A stretch of DNA of 64,000 bases from Gammaproteobacteria bacterium (GCA_012103455.1 WLWT01000001.1:4635110-4699109); one strand, 5' to 3'; counted from the first letter of the stretch, positions 17,600 through 27,505 are shown. Numbers and translations: made by a program. The notes: generated by a model from the sequence alone, not told the origin.

Positions 17600-19495
17600 A
17601 TGTCCGATATGCCTCGCGCCCGCTTACTTGACCGTATCGACTACCCGCACGACCTGCGGGCGCTGCCGGAGTCCCGACTGCTGGAAGTGGCCCGTGATTT
17701 ACGGGAATTCCTGATCGAATCGGTGTCCCAGTCCGGCGGCCACTTCGCCGCCGGTTTGGGCACGGTCGAATTAACGGTCGCGTTACACTACATATTCAAC
17801 ACGCCCAGCGACCGTCTGGTCTGGGATGTTGGACACCAAGGCTACCCTCACAAGATCTTGACCGGCCGCCGCAAGCATATGGGCACAGTGCGGAAATGGG
17901 AAGGTATTTCGCCCTTCCCGAAGCGCTCAGAAAGCGAGTACGACACCTTCGGCGTGGGCCATGCGGGGACCTCCATAGGCGCCGCGCAAGGCATGGCCGA
18001 AGCCATTGAACGAACCGGCGCCAAGCGCAAGGTGGTCGCCATCATCGGCGATGGTGCGATGACCTCCGGCATGGCGTTCGAGGCGCTCAACCACGCCGGC
18101 GAATGCGAGACGGACCTGTTAGTCATTTTGAATGACAACGAGATGTCCATTTCGCCGAACGTGGGGGCTCTTTCGAGCTACCTCACCCGAGTGATATCGG
18201 GGCGGCTGTACTCCACCGTGCGCGCAGGCAGCAAGAAGGTTCTGGGCCGCATGCCGCCAGTAAGGGAGCTGGCCCGCAAAGCAGAGGGCCATTTCAAGGG
18301 ACTCATCGTTCCCGGTACGCTGTTCGAAGAATTGGGTTTCAACTATTTCGGGCCGTTGGACGGCCATGACCTACCCGCACTGGTGGGAACGCTTCGAAAT
18401 CTCGCCGAGCTTGAAGGTCCCCGGCTTTTGCACGTGGTCACGCGTAAAGGCAAAGGTTATGCCCCGGCGGAGCAGGATCCGGTCAAATACCACGGCATAA
18501 GCTCGCCGTTCGACCCGTCGTCGGGGATCCAGCCAGCGGCCGCCAAGCCTAGTCCTACCTATTCGCAGGTGTTCGGCGACTGGCTGTGTGACATGGCCTC
18601 CCGTGACCAACGCCTGGTCGCGATTACGCCCGCGATGCGCGAAGGGTCGGGCATGGTGCGCTTTCATCGCGAGTACCCGGATCGCTATTTCGATGTGGCC
18701 ATCGCCGAGCAGCACAGCGTCACTTTGGCCGCAGGTCTGGCCTGTGAGGGCATGAAGCCGGTGGTTGCGATCTACTCGACTTTCTTGCAACGCGCGTACG
18801 ACCAAGTGGTACACGACGTCGCATTACAGAATCTGCCTGTGATATTCGCCATCGACAGGGCCGGCGTGGTTGGTGGCGACGGCCCCACTCATGCCGGCAA
18901 CTACGATATCGGTTATCTGCGCTGCTTGCCGAATATGGTCATCATGACGCCGTCGGACGAAAACGAATGCCGGCAGATGTTGTTCACCGCATATGGCCTC
19001 GATCAGCCCACTGCGGTGCGCTACCCGCGCGGCAAAGGACCCGGCGTGCAGGTGGAAGAGCACATGGCGGCATTGCCCGTCGGCAAAGCGCAAGTCGTAC
19101 GTGAAGGATACGGCGTCGTCATCTTGGCCTTCGGACCCATGTTGGCACCCGCCCTGGAAGTGGGTAAGACCCTGGACGCCACCGTAGTCAATATGCGCTT
19201 CGTCAAACCGATGGACGAAGAGTTGGTCGCAGCGATGGCGCGCAGTCACGAGTTGGTGATCACCATAGATGAGAACACGCTCGCTGCCGGTGCCGGAAGC
19301 GCGGTCAACGAAGTCCTAGCGGCCCGTGGCATCAGCGTGCCCGTGTTGAATCACGGTATCCCCGATAGATATATCCAGCATGGCTCGCGTGAAGACAACT
19401 TGCGCGACGCGGGATTGACCGCTGAGGGTTTACTGAAGGCCGTGCAAACGCGGTTACGGGCGCACAATCACCTGGGGCAACAGGCCGCCGGTTAG
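17600..19495 (+). CDS. dxs: 1-deoxy-D-xylulose-5-phosphate synthase
   Basis: Thiamine-diphosphate enzyme joining pyruvate and glyceraldehyde 3-phosphate, the entry step of the MEP isoprenoid pathway. At 631 residues it is the usual length. Seen: SGGHFAAGLGTVELTVALHY, DVGHQGYPHKILTGRR, the ThDP motif GDGAMTSGMAFEALNHAG ending in ILNDNEMSIS, and transketolase-type AIAEQHSVTLAAGLA and DRAGVVGGDGPTHAG. It lies between two leftward hopanoid operons and is the only rightward gene there, which suggests that precursor supply is grouped with hopanoid synthesis. An additional housekeeping dxs may exist elsewhere. Confidence 0.97.
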   Translation: MSDMPRARLLDRIDYPHDLRALPESRLLEVARDLREFLIESVSQSGGHFAAGLGTVELTVALHYIFNTPSDRLVWDVGHQGYPHKILTGRRKHMGTVRKWEGISPFPKRSESEYDTFGVGHAGTSIGAAQGMAEAIERTGAKRKVVAIIGDGAMTSGMAFEALNHAGECETDLLVILNDNEMSISPNVGALSSYLTRVISGRLYSTVRAGSKKVLGRMPPVRELARKAEGHFKGLIVPGTLFEELGFNYFGPLDGHDLPALVGTLRNLAELEGPRLLHVVTRKGKGYAPAEQDPVKYHGISSPFDPSSGIQPAAAKPSPTYSQVFGDWLCDMASRDQRLVAITPAMREGSGMVRFHREYPDRYFDVAIAEQHSVTLAAGLACEGMKPVVAIYSTFLQRAYDQVVHDVALQNLPVIFAIDRAGVVGGDGPTHAGNYDIGYLRCLPNMVIMTPSDENECRQMLFTAYGLDQPTAVRYPRGKGPGVQVEEHMAALPVGKAQVVREGYGVVILAFGPMLAPALEVGKTLDATVVNMRFVKPMDEELVAAMARSHELVITIDENTLAAGAGSAVNEVLAARGISVPVLNHGIPDRYIQHGSREDNLRDAGLTAEGLLKAVQTRLRAHNHLGQQAAG

Positions 19496-19499
19496 AACC

Positions 19500-19521
19500 G
19501 GGGCCTTAGTGTTAAGGCCCC
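19500..19521. terminator. hairpin between convergent dxs and nucleotidyltransferase
   Basis: Perfect 9-bp stem GGGGCCTTA / TAAGGCCCC with a 4-base loop, four bases after the dxs stop and overlapping the last codons of the opposing gene. It could serve both strands. There is no long T-run on either side, so efficient intrinsic termination is not certain. Confidence 0.6.
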
Positions 19522-20261
19522 TTGAGCCGGGGCAGCACCTGCGCCTCGGCTCGGCTGATATCCTGCGGAAAATCGATCTCGATCCACGGCAACCCGGTCA
19601 CGTCCTCCACGCCGAAATGAGGACCGTCCTCACTTAGCATGGCGTCGCGTAGCGGCGCTTCATAGTGCTCATCCAGACAACCGCGTTGCACATAAGTCTT
19701 GCACCGGGCTACCAAATCCTCTGCCGTCCCGGGAGCAAGCTTGAAAAATCCCACCGACTCTCCTTGCACGTCAAAAACGAGCCCGGCGGGCAACTCCTTG
19801 CCGAATTCCACGATATTCCGGTTGGAGACGCACACCTTCACCGGTTCCGCCCCCGGTTCGAAATCCCTATCGAGCAAGACACAATCAGCGTGCGCAGATT
19901 CGATTAACCGTCTGAGCATGCGCGTGTCGCACAGTACATCCGCATCCATCAGCAAGACGGGCTGATCCGCGACGAAGTGTTCCCGCATCGCCAGTACGGT
20001 GAGGATATTGCCCCGCGTGTAGTCGGGGTTGAATGTGGTAGACACATCCATCCCGTCCCCATGCTTTTCAAGTTCCGCCTCAATCAACTCGGCTTTGTAA
20101 CCTATGCCGATGTGAACGCGCTCGATACCACACGCCCGCAGGCGCTCCAGCTGCCGCGCTATCAGGGAGCGAGCGCCAAACGGCAGCAAACACTTGGGGA
20201 TCTCTTGTCCATAAGGGCCGAGCCGTACGCCGACTCCAGCCGCCAGAATCAACGCTTTCAT
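19512..20261 (-). CDS. LicC/phosphocholine-cytidylyltransferase-like nucleotidyltransferase
   Basis: Cytosolic nucleotidyltransferase of about 249 residues. The nucleotide-binding signature MKALILAAGVGVRLGP with PKCLLPFG begins the protein at ATG 20261 (eight upstream codons are unconserved). A metal-site strand PVLLMDADVLCD and the C-terminal PWIEIDFPQDISRAE complete a LicC/PntC-like fold, the group that activates phosphocholine, phosphoethanolamine or aminoethylphosphonate as CDP esters; sugar-nucleotide pyrophosphorylases are the alternative. It is the last gene of the sqs-shc-hpnG-dioxygenase-hpnN-hpnA operon, closely behind hpnA. No hopanoid role is established to my knowledge; the operon position makes one likely. 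Confidence 0.78.
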   Translation of the reverse strand: MKALILAAGVGVRLGPYGQEIPKCLLPFGARSLIARQLERLRACGIERVHIGIGYKAELIEAELEKHGDGMDVSTTFNPDYTRGNILTVLAMREHFVADQPVLLMDADVLCDTRMLRRLIESAHADCVLLDRDFEPGAEPVKVCVSNRNIVEFGKELPAGLVFDVQGESVGFFKLAPGTAEDLVARCKTYVQRGCLDEHYEAPLRDAMLSEDGPHFGVEDVTGLPWIEIDFPQDISRAEAQVLPRLKGP

Positions 20262-20300
20262 GCCCACGCCGATGCACCCGCCCATGTCAATGAACCCATA

Positions 20301-21344
20301 TCAGCTAGCACTATCCAGATATCCGTTTTTCGCAAACCAGTCCAGCGCGTCATCGATAGCTTGGGTTGCTGGCCTGGGGCGGTATCCCAGTTCCTCTCGC
20401 GCACGGGCCGAGGAGAAATACATGCGTTTCATCGACATGCGTACCCCATCCAGGGTGGCTAAGGGTTCCTGGTCCGAGCGCCGCAATCGCGCCCACCCCT
20501 CGGCAATGAGCGCGATAGGCCACACGGCGGCGTGAGGCAGGCGTATCTTTGGAACACGCCGCCCTATGCGCTGCGCAACGAGCCGCAGGATTTTCACAAA
20601 CGGCATATTCTCCCCGCCCAACACGTACCGCCGTCCCGGCGTCCCATGCCAAAAAGCTTGCAGATGACCCTCGGCCACATCGTCCACGTGCACGACATTA
20701 AGTCCCGTATCCACATACACCGGGATCAATCCCTTAGCCGCATCCACGATGATCTTGCCAGTGGGGGTCGGCTTGATATCCCTGGGTCCTATAGGCGTGG
20801 ATGGATTGACCGTCACCACTTGCATGCCAAGTTCCGCAGCCACCGCATGAACCGCTTGCTCGGCAAGGTATTTGGAGCGCTTGTAGTGCCCTACCATCTC
20901 GCCCAGTGTGACGGGTGTCTGCTCATCGGCGACACTGCCATCCATCCCGGCATGTAACACTGCCACGCTGCTGGTATAGACCACGCGACCGACGCCGGCG
21001 CCGGCGGCGGCCCGCAACAAGGCGGCGCTGCCCTTGACATTGGTGCGGTAAAGCGCGCGCGGTTGCCGTGCCCACAAGCGGTAGTCGGCTGCCACATGAA
21101 ACAGGGCGTCACAACCCGCCATCGCTATGCGCAATGATCGCGCGTCACACAGATCCCCTGTGATCCGCTCCGCATCAATGCCTTCAAGATTGTCCAGGAG
21201 AGCGTCTTTACGGTGCAAAAGCCGCAAGTTAAATCCATTGGCTAACAAACATCTCGCCACCGCGCTGCCCACGAATCCGGTGGCTCCGGTCACCAGCGTA
21301 CGCCGTGGAACGGGCAGAGCGCAGACAGTGTCAAGTGGCTTCAT
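20301..21344 (-). CDS. hpnA: HpnA, hopanoid-associated NAD(P)-dependent sugar epimerase-like protein
   Basis: Short-chain dehydrogenase of the extended type, 347 residues. Rossmann motif LVTGATGFVGSAVARCLL, DALFHVAADYRLW, RVVYTSSVAVLH and the catalytic-type YKRSKYLAE (Tyr and Lys of YxxxK) are seen. VNPSTPIGPRDIKPTPTGKII is a strong HpnA marker. The substrate is unproven; it is presumed to modify the polyol or sugar head group. It overlaps hpnN by four bases (ATGA) and leads into the nucleotidyltransferase gene, so the three are likely made together. Confidence 0.94.
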   Translation of the reverse strand: MKPLDTVCALPVPRRTLVTGATGFVGSAVARCLLANGFNLRLLHRKDALLDNLEGIDAERITGDLCDARSLRIAMAGCDALFHVAADYRLWARQPRALYRTNVKGSAALLRAAAGAGVGRVVYTSSVAVLHAGMDGSVADEQTPVTLGEMVGHYKRSKYLAEQAVHAVAAELGMQVVTVNPSTPIGPRDIKPTPTGKIIVDAAKGLIPVYVDTGLNVVHVDDVAEGHLQAFWHGTPGRRYVLGGENMPFVKILRLVAQRIGRRVPKIRLPHAAVWPIALIAEGWARLRRSDQEPLATLDGVRMSMKRMYFSSARAREELGYRPRPATQAIDDALDWFAKNGYLDSAS

Positions 21345-23959
21345 GTGCGCACACTCGGCTTGACCAAAAGCGCTGGCAAGACCACCAAGGTCGCCACCAG
21401 TGTCAGCATTAAACCGATAGTCAACACCAAGCCCATGGACGCCGTGCCAGGATGGGCGGAATAGGCCAGGTTGCCGAAGCCGCAGATCGTAGTAAGCGCG
21501 CTGATAACAATAGCCCGTGCCGTGCTAGTACCCAGCAAGCAGCTCCCCGTGGGAGGCGCCACCCGGGCGCGGTGTACCAGATGAATGCCATTGTCCACCC
21601 CGATCCCCAACAACAGCGGCAGCGCTATTACATTGGCGAAGTTAAACGGCAACGAGAACAACGCCATACAGGCGGCGGTCAACAATGCGGCCAACAGTAG
21701 CGGCGCCAACACCAAGAGTACGTCTTTTAAAGAGCCTGTAATTATCCATAGCAGGAAAAAAATAAGCACGAGCGCTGATGTGAATGCTTGCACAAATGAA
21801 CCCACCACCACATCGCTGGCGCCCAAATTCACCTCCGGCGTGCCGGTTGCATTGGAGGCGACGGCTTGTACCGCTCTCACAAAACGCACCAACGCGTCAT
21901 TGTCGTTCAAATCTTCGCTAGGTTTTACCTCCATGCGCCAGCGTCCATCCGCCGCCCGCCAACGCTCGGCAAGCGCCGGCGGGAGATCGTCCAACGTCAC
22001 ATGATCGGCTTGCAATGAGCGCTCTAGCCGCAAGATGGTTGCCGGAAAATACTCGAACACGCGCTCGTGCAGATCGCGCGCCACACTCTCGGCCGAGGCC
22101 GCTTCGTCCAGCTTCGTTATCAATGCCCGCCCGCAGCGGACCAAGCGCGCCCGGGCCGCATCTACACCGGCATCCTCCGCCCGGTACCCCTGCATAGCGG
22201 CGAGCATCTTCGCAAGAGCCGAGCGGGTGCGAGCGGCTGAATCCGGAACACTTCGGCCCGGCTCGGACAGGGTGTGGCCTAGCAACAATTCCAAGTCGGC
22301 GACGATAGCCAGTTTGTCCTCCTGCTGCGCCGGTATGAAATCGGCCAGCGAGCGGGTGCCGTGCACCTCGCGCAACTGTTCCAGCTTCGGTGCCACTGCC
22401 CGCAGGCTATCGGGATGGTCCAGGATCGACAGCGTCCAGGGCGCGGAACCCGCATCGTCCATGAGTTCAAGATAAGTGGCGACGGACTCGGTCTGCGGGT
22501 CGCGCAGATGAATAGGATTGTGATCGAAATGAGCAAACGGTAACGCCACCGCACCGGCCAGCGCACCGGCCAGCGCCGCCCACAACACGATGCCGCGCGG
22601 AAGACGGCGGCGCTTGTTTTGCCCCAATCCAGGCAGGGCACCGTGATTGCCGCCTAAAACACTGAGCGCGGCGGGCAGCGCCGTCACACTGGCGAACAGA
22701 CTGATGAACATGCCAGCACCAGAGATGATGCCGAGCTCGGAGACCCCGGCGAAATCGGTCGGCACGAAGGCAAAAAAGCCAACGCCCGTGGTGATGGCAC
22801 ATAACACCAGCGACGTTCCCACATCCCTGGCACCAGTGATTAACGCACTCACTGGCGGCTCGCCGCTGCACACCAATTCCCGGTGGCGCAGACAATAGTG
22901 CACCGCGTAGTCCACCCCTAAGCCGATGTACAAAACAGCAAACGCGACGGAAATAAGATTCAACCGTCCCACGGCGAATGCGGCGAACGCCCCGGTCCAC
23001 AAGAGCCCCATCGCAAGAGCGATCATGACCGCCAGCACCGCCCGCCATGAACGCAGCCCGAGCAGTAGAACAAGGGTCACTAAAATGCCCGCGGAAATGG
23101 CGGCTACCTTCATTCCCCGCGTTACCGTGCGCAACTCCTCGTGGGCCATCGCGCTGGCGCCCGTGATGCGCATCCTGGTGGACGAGGTGCCGCGCAACGA
23201 CAGTTCGGTGGCGATATCGCGTATACGCGCGATAACCGGCCCGGCCGGCAATAACTCGGAGTAATCGAGCTTGGCTTTGACGAATATGAATTGCCGCCAA
23301 ATAAATTGCCCTCGGTCCGCCGCGCTGGGTGTTTGTGCCGCCATCACGGCGCGCCATGACACCCGCTGTTCACCCGGTCCGCCGGCGGCGGCCATGACCG
23401 CGCTCAAGCCGTCCATCAACCGAGTCAGGGGGCCGCTGTCTATAGGACCACCCGCTGCGGGCAGTTGTTGTAACAATCCGAATAGCTCACTCACGGCAGG
23501 ACGCCTATTCAACCCTCCGAGCAAGGGTTGCGCCGCAGCCAACCGTGCAGTCAGCGCTTCGAGTTCATCGACATCCAGATAGAGCAATCCGTTGCGCTCG
23601 AAGAACGGATCCAACTCGGGTGCATAAACCCATTCAATGAATTCGGATTCGCCACTCAATCGCCGCAACAACTGTTTAGCCGCGGCCTCCGCCGCCTCCG
23701 CGCTCTTACCATCTATAACTAAGGTAAGCGTGGCGCGAAGCGCCGGCACCGAGGTAATAAAATCCAAATAGCGCTGGCGCCAGGGTAAATCCGGCGAAAT
23801 CATATCGGCGGTATCGGTATTGACCCCTAGCGTATTGGTCATGTACTGCCAGGCGGCACCACTCAGGACTACACCTATAACCAGCACAACAATAGGATAC
23901 TTGACGACTAGAGCTACCCATGCACTCAACCACCGGGCGATGAAGGACGCTATCTGCAT
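21341..23959 (-). CDS. hpnN: HpnN, hopanoid RND transporter
   Basis: Inner-membrane RND protein of 872 residues that moves hopanoids toward the outer membrane in species where it was studied. Two helix-periplasmic loop-helix bundle halves are seen: an N-terminal anchor, a loop from about residue 45, membrane blocks around GLGVDYAVHYCLRHRE and GIGVDNGIHLVHRARV, which are the paired RND helices. The N-terminal TLGVNTDTADMISPDLPWR is typical of HpnN. ATGA overlap with hpnA downstream; 38 bases from the dioxygenase gene upstream. A 12-bp tandem duplication at 22551-22574 adds four residues (LAGA type) in a helix. Confidence 0.94.
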   Translation of the reverse strand: MQIASFIARWLSAWVALVVKYPIVVLVIGVVLSGAAWQYMTNTLGVNTDTADMISPDLPWRQRYLDFITSVPALRATLTLVIDGKSAEAAEAAAKQLLRRLSGESEFIEWVYAPELDPFFERNGLLYLDVDELEALTARLAAAQPLLGGLNRRPAVSELFGLLQQLPAAGGPIDSGPLTRLMDGLSAVMAAAGGPGEQRVSWRAVMAAQTPSAADRGQFIWRQFIFVKAKLDYSELLPAGPVIARIRDIATELSLRGTSSTRMRITGASAMAHEELRTVTRGMKVAAISAGILVTLVLLLGLRSWRAVLAVMIALAMGLLWTGAFAAFAVGRLNLISVAFAVLYIGLGVDYAVHYCLRHRELVCSGEPPVSALITGARDVGTSLVLCAITTGVGFFAFVPTDFAGVSELGIISGAGMFISLFASVTALPAALSVLGGNHGALPGLGQNKRRRLPRGIVLWAALAGALAGAVALPFAHFDHNPIHLRDPQTESVATYLELMDDAGSAPWTLSILDHPDSLRAVAPKLEQLREVHGTRSLADFIPAQQEDKLAIVADLELLLGHTLSEPGRSVPDSAARTRSALAKMLAAMQGYRAEDAGVDAARARLVRCGRALITKLDEAASAESVARDLHERVFEYFPATILRLERSLQADHVTLDDLPPALAERWRAADGRWRMEVKPSEDLNDNDALVRFVRAVQAVASNATGTPEVNLGASDVVVGSFVQAFTSALVLIFFLLWIITGSLKDVLLVLAPLLLAALLTAACMALFSLPFNFANVIALPLLLGIGVDNGIHLVHRARVAPPTGSCLLGTSTARAIVISALTTICGFGNLAYSAHPGTASMGLVLTIGLMLTLVATLVVLPALLVKPSVRT

Positions 23960-23997
23960 ATCACCGCACTGCTCGCAAACGGACGCGACCCCAAAAC

Positions 23998-24792
23998 CTA
24001 GACTTTGAATCGATACTGCTTGCCCGGATCGCGTTCACAATCCGGCGGATAGCTCGCTCGTTTATCCGCGTAGTACCGCAGGCGGTGATCGCCGGCGCTA
24101 GCCGCGTTATAGGTGACGTATAAAACACGCCTCGCGCGCTCGGTCAGATTGGGCGCCGAGCGGTGGGGACAATAGGAATCGAAGAAAAGCGCATCTCCAG
24201 GTTGCGTTTCAATAGGCTCGTAGTTAACGCCTTCGATATCATCGGCCAAGGGTTGCCACATCGCCCCTAATAAGCCACGGCGGTGATGTCCCTTGGCCAC
24301 TTCCAGGCAACCGTTGCGCGCGGTGGCCGGATCGATACCGATCAACAAGGTAATGTGAAGTGGCGCGAAAGTATCCCATCCTGCCTGCACGTCCTGATGG
24401 GCTTTGAATCCATCACCGCCCGGCATCTTGAAATTTATCTTCTCCTTGAAAAGAACCGCTTGCTCACCAAACAACTGAGCCACGCAAGCGGGTCCTTTGC
24501 CGGTACGCAACCACTCATCGAAGCCTTCGTGGTAAGGACAAAAATTCTCTATTCTGGACAACACACGCTTGCCTTGCTCACGCAAGCTGTCCTCGTAGTA
24601 TGCCATCTGCCGTCCGGCAACCTCAGGCAGCGCTTGCACTTCATCGCAAAAACGGGCGATAACATCCATGTGCATGGGAGAGAAGAAACCGGGCACACAT
24701 AAAACGCCGTCGTGGTGAAACTGCGCGATCTGTGCATCGTTCAACGGCCCCGCCGACGCGCTCGCGGATGCAGATTGTGCCGTTTCGATCAA
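23998..24792 (-). CDS. PhyH-family Fe(II)/2-oxoglutarate dioxygenase in the hopanoid operon
   Basis: Non-haem iron oxygenase of 264 residues. The 2-His-1-carboxylate set is visible as His132-x-Asp134 in FKAHQDVQAGW and His210 in DSYCPHRSAPN, with a likely 2-oxoglutarate Arg in RARRVLYVTYN, so it should be active. The segment MAYYEDSLREQG...VLSRIENF recalls the PhnY/TmpA branch, which hydroxylates aminoethylphosphonates, but this is recognition by eye. The start, TTG 24792, overlaps the hpnG stop (TTGA), and hpnN follows 38 bases on. Its place between hpnG and hpnN argues for hydroxylation of a hopanoid side chain or of a head-group precursor. It is not one of the named hpn genes I know. Confidence 0.86.
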   Translation of the reverse strand: MIETAQSASASASAGPLNDAQIAQFHHDGVLCVPGFFSPMHMDVIARFCDEVQALPEVAGRQMAYYEDSLREQGKRVLSRIENFCPYHEGFDEWLRTGKGPACVAQLFGEQAVLFKEKINFKMPGGDGFKAHQDVQAGWDTFAPLHITLLIGIDPATARNGCLEVAKGHHRRGLLGAMWQPLADDIEGVNYEPIETQPGDALFFDSYCPHRSAPNLTERARRVLYVTYNAASAGDHRLRYYADKRASYPPDCERDPGKQYRFKV

Positions 24793-25538
24793 GAGTTATC
24801 CTCTCCACGAGTATTCAAATCCGCACGTAGCGCCTGCGCCATACACCGCAACGTGTCCAATGCTTGTTTGAAATCGGCGCCTAGCGAGATGAGCTCGCTC
24901 ATCAGTGCTGGCCGGCGTAGTACGGCGGCGGCGGCATGCAGCAGCCTTAATTCGCCGTTGCCGTTCAGCAATTCGGCAACACGCGGCGACAAAGAGGTAC
25001 CAGCGTCATCACACACCGAGCGTACGATGGCAAACGGCACCGCCGCCGCGTTGGCCGCTTCCGCTACACCACCCGACTCCATATCGACGCCCGCAGCGCC
25101 GTGCGCACTAGCTAAGCGGGCTTTAGCCCGGACATCCATGACCATTTCATCCACCGCCACGTGTGGCGCGCAGACGGTGCTCAGGCACGTACCGGCAATC
25201 CGGCTCAACCAGGAATAGAGCTTTTCATCCGTATGAAAAAAAGCACCGCGCCAATGCAATTCAGAGGGTAGCAACAATGTACCTGGGGCAAGCTCCGGCC
25301 TCAGTCCTCCAGCGACACCAAAACTCACCAATGCCCTAGCCCCTTTATGAATTAATGCCTGCGCCGCCCGGCGCGCCCGCTCAGGCCCGACGCCTAGACA
25401 TACGGCGGGTAACCCGGTGAGCGCGGCGGCACGGTATTCGGCTTTGAGCGCCACTACCAAACCGGCCTCAGCCAGATCAGAAGACGTGTTCGAGGGCGAG
25501 CAGTTCAAAAGCCGGGTATTCAAAGCCAAGGCGTTCAA
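24789..25538 (-). CDS. hpnG: HpnG, adenosylhopane nucleosidase/phosphorylase
   Basis: Purine-nucleoside-phosphorylase-like enzyme that removes adenine from adenosylhopane to give ribosylhopane or its phosphate. Seen: VALKAEYRAA at the true domain start, ALVSFGVAGGLRPELAPGTLLLP, and GVDMESGGVAEAAN, the nucleoside-binding segment, followed by IVRSVCDDAG. The frame begins at TTG 25538, overlapping the shc stop (TTGA), but the first ~28 residues are not conserved; an internal GTG near VALKAEYR could be the real start. It follows shc and precedes the dioxygenase with a further 4-base overlap. Confidence 0.92.
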   Translation of the reverse strand: MNALALNTRLLNCSPSNTSSDLAEAGLVVALKAEYRAAALTGLPAVCLGVGPERARRAAQALIHKGARALVSFGVAGGLRPELAPGTLLLPSELHWRGAFFHTDEKLYSWLSRIAGTCLSTVCAPHVAVDEMVMDVRAKARLASAHGAAGVDMESGGVAEAANAAAVPFAIVRSVCDDAGTSLSPRVAELLNGNGELRLLHAAAAVLRRPALMSELISLGADFKQALDTLRCMAQALRADLNTRGEDNS

Positions 25539-27505
25539 GGAGCAGCGGCATCACGCATATACCTCGCCATCGCCCACAACGGGAAATAGCGGCTATAACC
25601 GTGATACTTGAGATAGAACACGCGGGGAAAACCGGGAGCGGTGAAATCCTTCTCGAACCACAACCCATCGGCCCGTTGTGTTTGCCGCAAACGATCGATG
25701 CCCCGCCGTACCGCGTCATGCCCGGTTTCGCCTGCGGCCATCAGACCTAGCAGCGCCCAAGCGGTTTGGAAGGAAGTGCTATTGGCGCCGGTCCCCGCCA
25801 AAACGGGATCCAGATAGGAGTCGTTGCTCTCACCCCAACCGCCATCGCTACACTGGCGCGCGAGCAGCCACTGCACCGCCTGCCGCACCGATGGGCGCTG
25901 CACCGGCACACCGGCGAGTTCGAAACTCATAAGCACCGACCAAGTGCCATAGATATAGTTGGTCCCCCAACGGCCGAACCAACTGCCATCGGCTTCCTGT
26001 TCCCGCTCCAGATAATCAATAGCGTCATTGATGATGGAGCGGTATCCTTCCTTATCGACCAGCGACAAAAAGCCCAAACAACGCGCGGTAACATCCGCTG
26101 TGGGGGGATCCAGTAACGCGCCGTGATCGGCAAACGGGATTTCGTTCAGATAGTAGTGGGTATTATCCACGTCGAAGGCAGCAAATCCGCCGTTGCGCGA
26201 CTGCATACCGGCGACCCAGCGGGCGGCGCGCCGAATGTTATCGCCATAGCGATCGAGATCGGCCAGATACATCGCCCAGCCAACCGCAGCCGTATCGTCA
26301 ATGTCTGGATAATACGCATTGTCATATTGAAACGGCCAACCTCCGCCCGGCAAATCCGGCCTGGCATCGCGCCAATCGCCCGGTTCGTCACCTAACTGCC
26401 GTGCCGCTAACCAGTCCAGTCCGCCGATCACCGCCACCGCCTCTTGCGGCCCGGCAGCATGCACCGCTAAACAGGCGAGCGCCGTATCCCACACCGGCGA
26501 TACACAGGGCTGCACATAAGCTTGATCGCCACGCATCACCGGCAAGCGCTTGAGCGCCTCGCGCGTGCGCTGTCGGCGCGGATCATCAGCGGCAACACCA
26601 GCAACCGCGAGCGCCTCATGGGCGTTGACCATGGCCGGAAAAATAGCGCCTAGACCATCCGCGCTGGCGATGCGCTCGCTCACCCAAGCCAGTGCTTTGC
26701 CCATGGCATACCGGCGCAGCGGCCCCGGGATCAGCGGTTCCAGCACCCGTGCGAACGCATCCAAACCGATCAACAGGCGGTTGCTGAAAGAGCGCACCGG
26801 AAACCAATGACGCTCCTCGAATGGCGGCGTGGTAAAAATCTCGGGAATACCGATGCGCCGCGGATTCTTCGCTTTCGCTTTCAAACTGCACAGGATGGCC
26901 AGCGGCACCATCACGGCACGGGACCAATACGACACCTTCGAGAGATGAAAAGGAAACCAGCGCGGCGCCAACATCATCTCCACAGGGATCACCGGAACAC
27001 CGCGCCACGGGATCTGCTCGAACAGCGCTAAAGTGATATGAGTAAAAACATTAGTGGCGGCCGCTCCACCACGGGCCAAGATCGCCTCGCGCGCCCGCCT
27101 CATATGCGGTGCATCGGCTGCATCGCCGGCCAGTTTCAGCGCGTAATACGCTTTCACCGAGCAGCTAACATCCAGATCACCACCGTGATACAGCGCCCAC
27201 CCGCCATGCGTGCCACTTTGCTGCGCCCGAATAAAACGGGCGATAGCCTGCTCCAGATCGGGAGCGATCTCATCAAGCAAAGCGAAATCGTCCATGAAAT
27301 GGATCATCAGCAAAAACTCGGCGGGAATGGTGCAATCGGCCTCGAATTCATAACACCACTGGCCGCTAGCGCAGCGCTCGTTCACCAGCCCCGCAAGCGC
27401 TCGCCGTACACTCATCTCCAAAGAGTTGAAGCCGGCAATAGGTTCATCATCATCGGGTGCGGCGGTAACTTCCACGCCGCACGGATTGACGCTGCGCCAG
27501 CTCAT
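25535..27505 (-). CDS. shc: squalene-hopene cyclase
   Basis: Monotopic membrane enzyme cyclising squalene to hopene and hopanol. The protonating DxDD motif is in YPDIDDTA (Asp405 to Asp408 counted from 27517), and several QW repeats are visible (QSGTHGGWALYHGGDLD, GGGWPFQYDNAYYPD, EQEADGSWFGRWG, CSDGGWGESNDSY). About 656 residues, normal for the family. I choose ATG 27505, because its ATGA overlaps the sqs stop exactly like other junctions in this operon; the frame also opens four codons earlier. The N-terminus before residue 30 is poorly conserved. Confidence 0.97.
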   Translation of the reverse strand: MSWRSVNPCGVEVTAAPDDDEPIAGFNSLEMSVRRALAGLVNERCASGQWCYEFEADCTIPAEFLLMIHFMDDFALLDEIAPDLEQAIARFIRAQQSGTHGGWALYHGGDLDVSCSVKAYYALKLAGDAADAPHMRRAREAILARGGAAATNVFTHITLALFEQIPWRGVPVIPVEMMLAPRWFPFHLSKVSYWSRAVMVPLAILCSLKAKAKNPRRIGIPEIFTTPPFEERHWFPVRSFSNRLLIGLDAFARVLEPLIPGPLRRYAMGKALAWVSERIASADGLGAIFPAMVNAHEALAVAGVAADDPRRQRTREALKRLPVMRGDQAYVQPCVSPVWDTALACLAVHAAGPQEAVAVIGGLDWLAARQLGDEPGDWRDARPDLPGGGWPFQYDNAYYPDIDDTAAVGWAMYLADLDRYGDNIRRAARWVAGMQSRNGGFAAFDVDNTHYYLNEIPFADHGALLDPPTADVTARCLGFLSLVDKEGYRSIINDAIDYLEREQEADGSWFGRWGTNYIYGTWSVLMSFELAGVPVQRPSVRQAVQWLLARQCSDGGWGESNDSYLDPVLAGTGANSTSFQTAWALLGLMAAGETGHDAVRRGIDRLRQTQRADGLWFEKDFTAPGFPRVFYLKYHGYSRYFPLWAMARYMRDAAAP

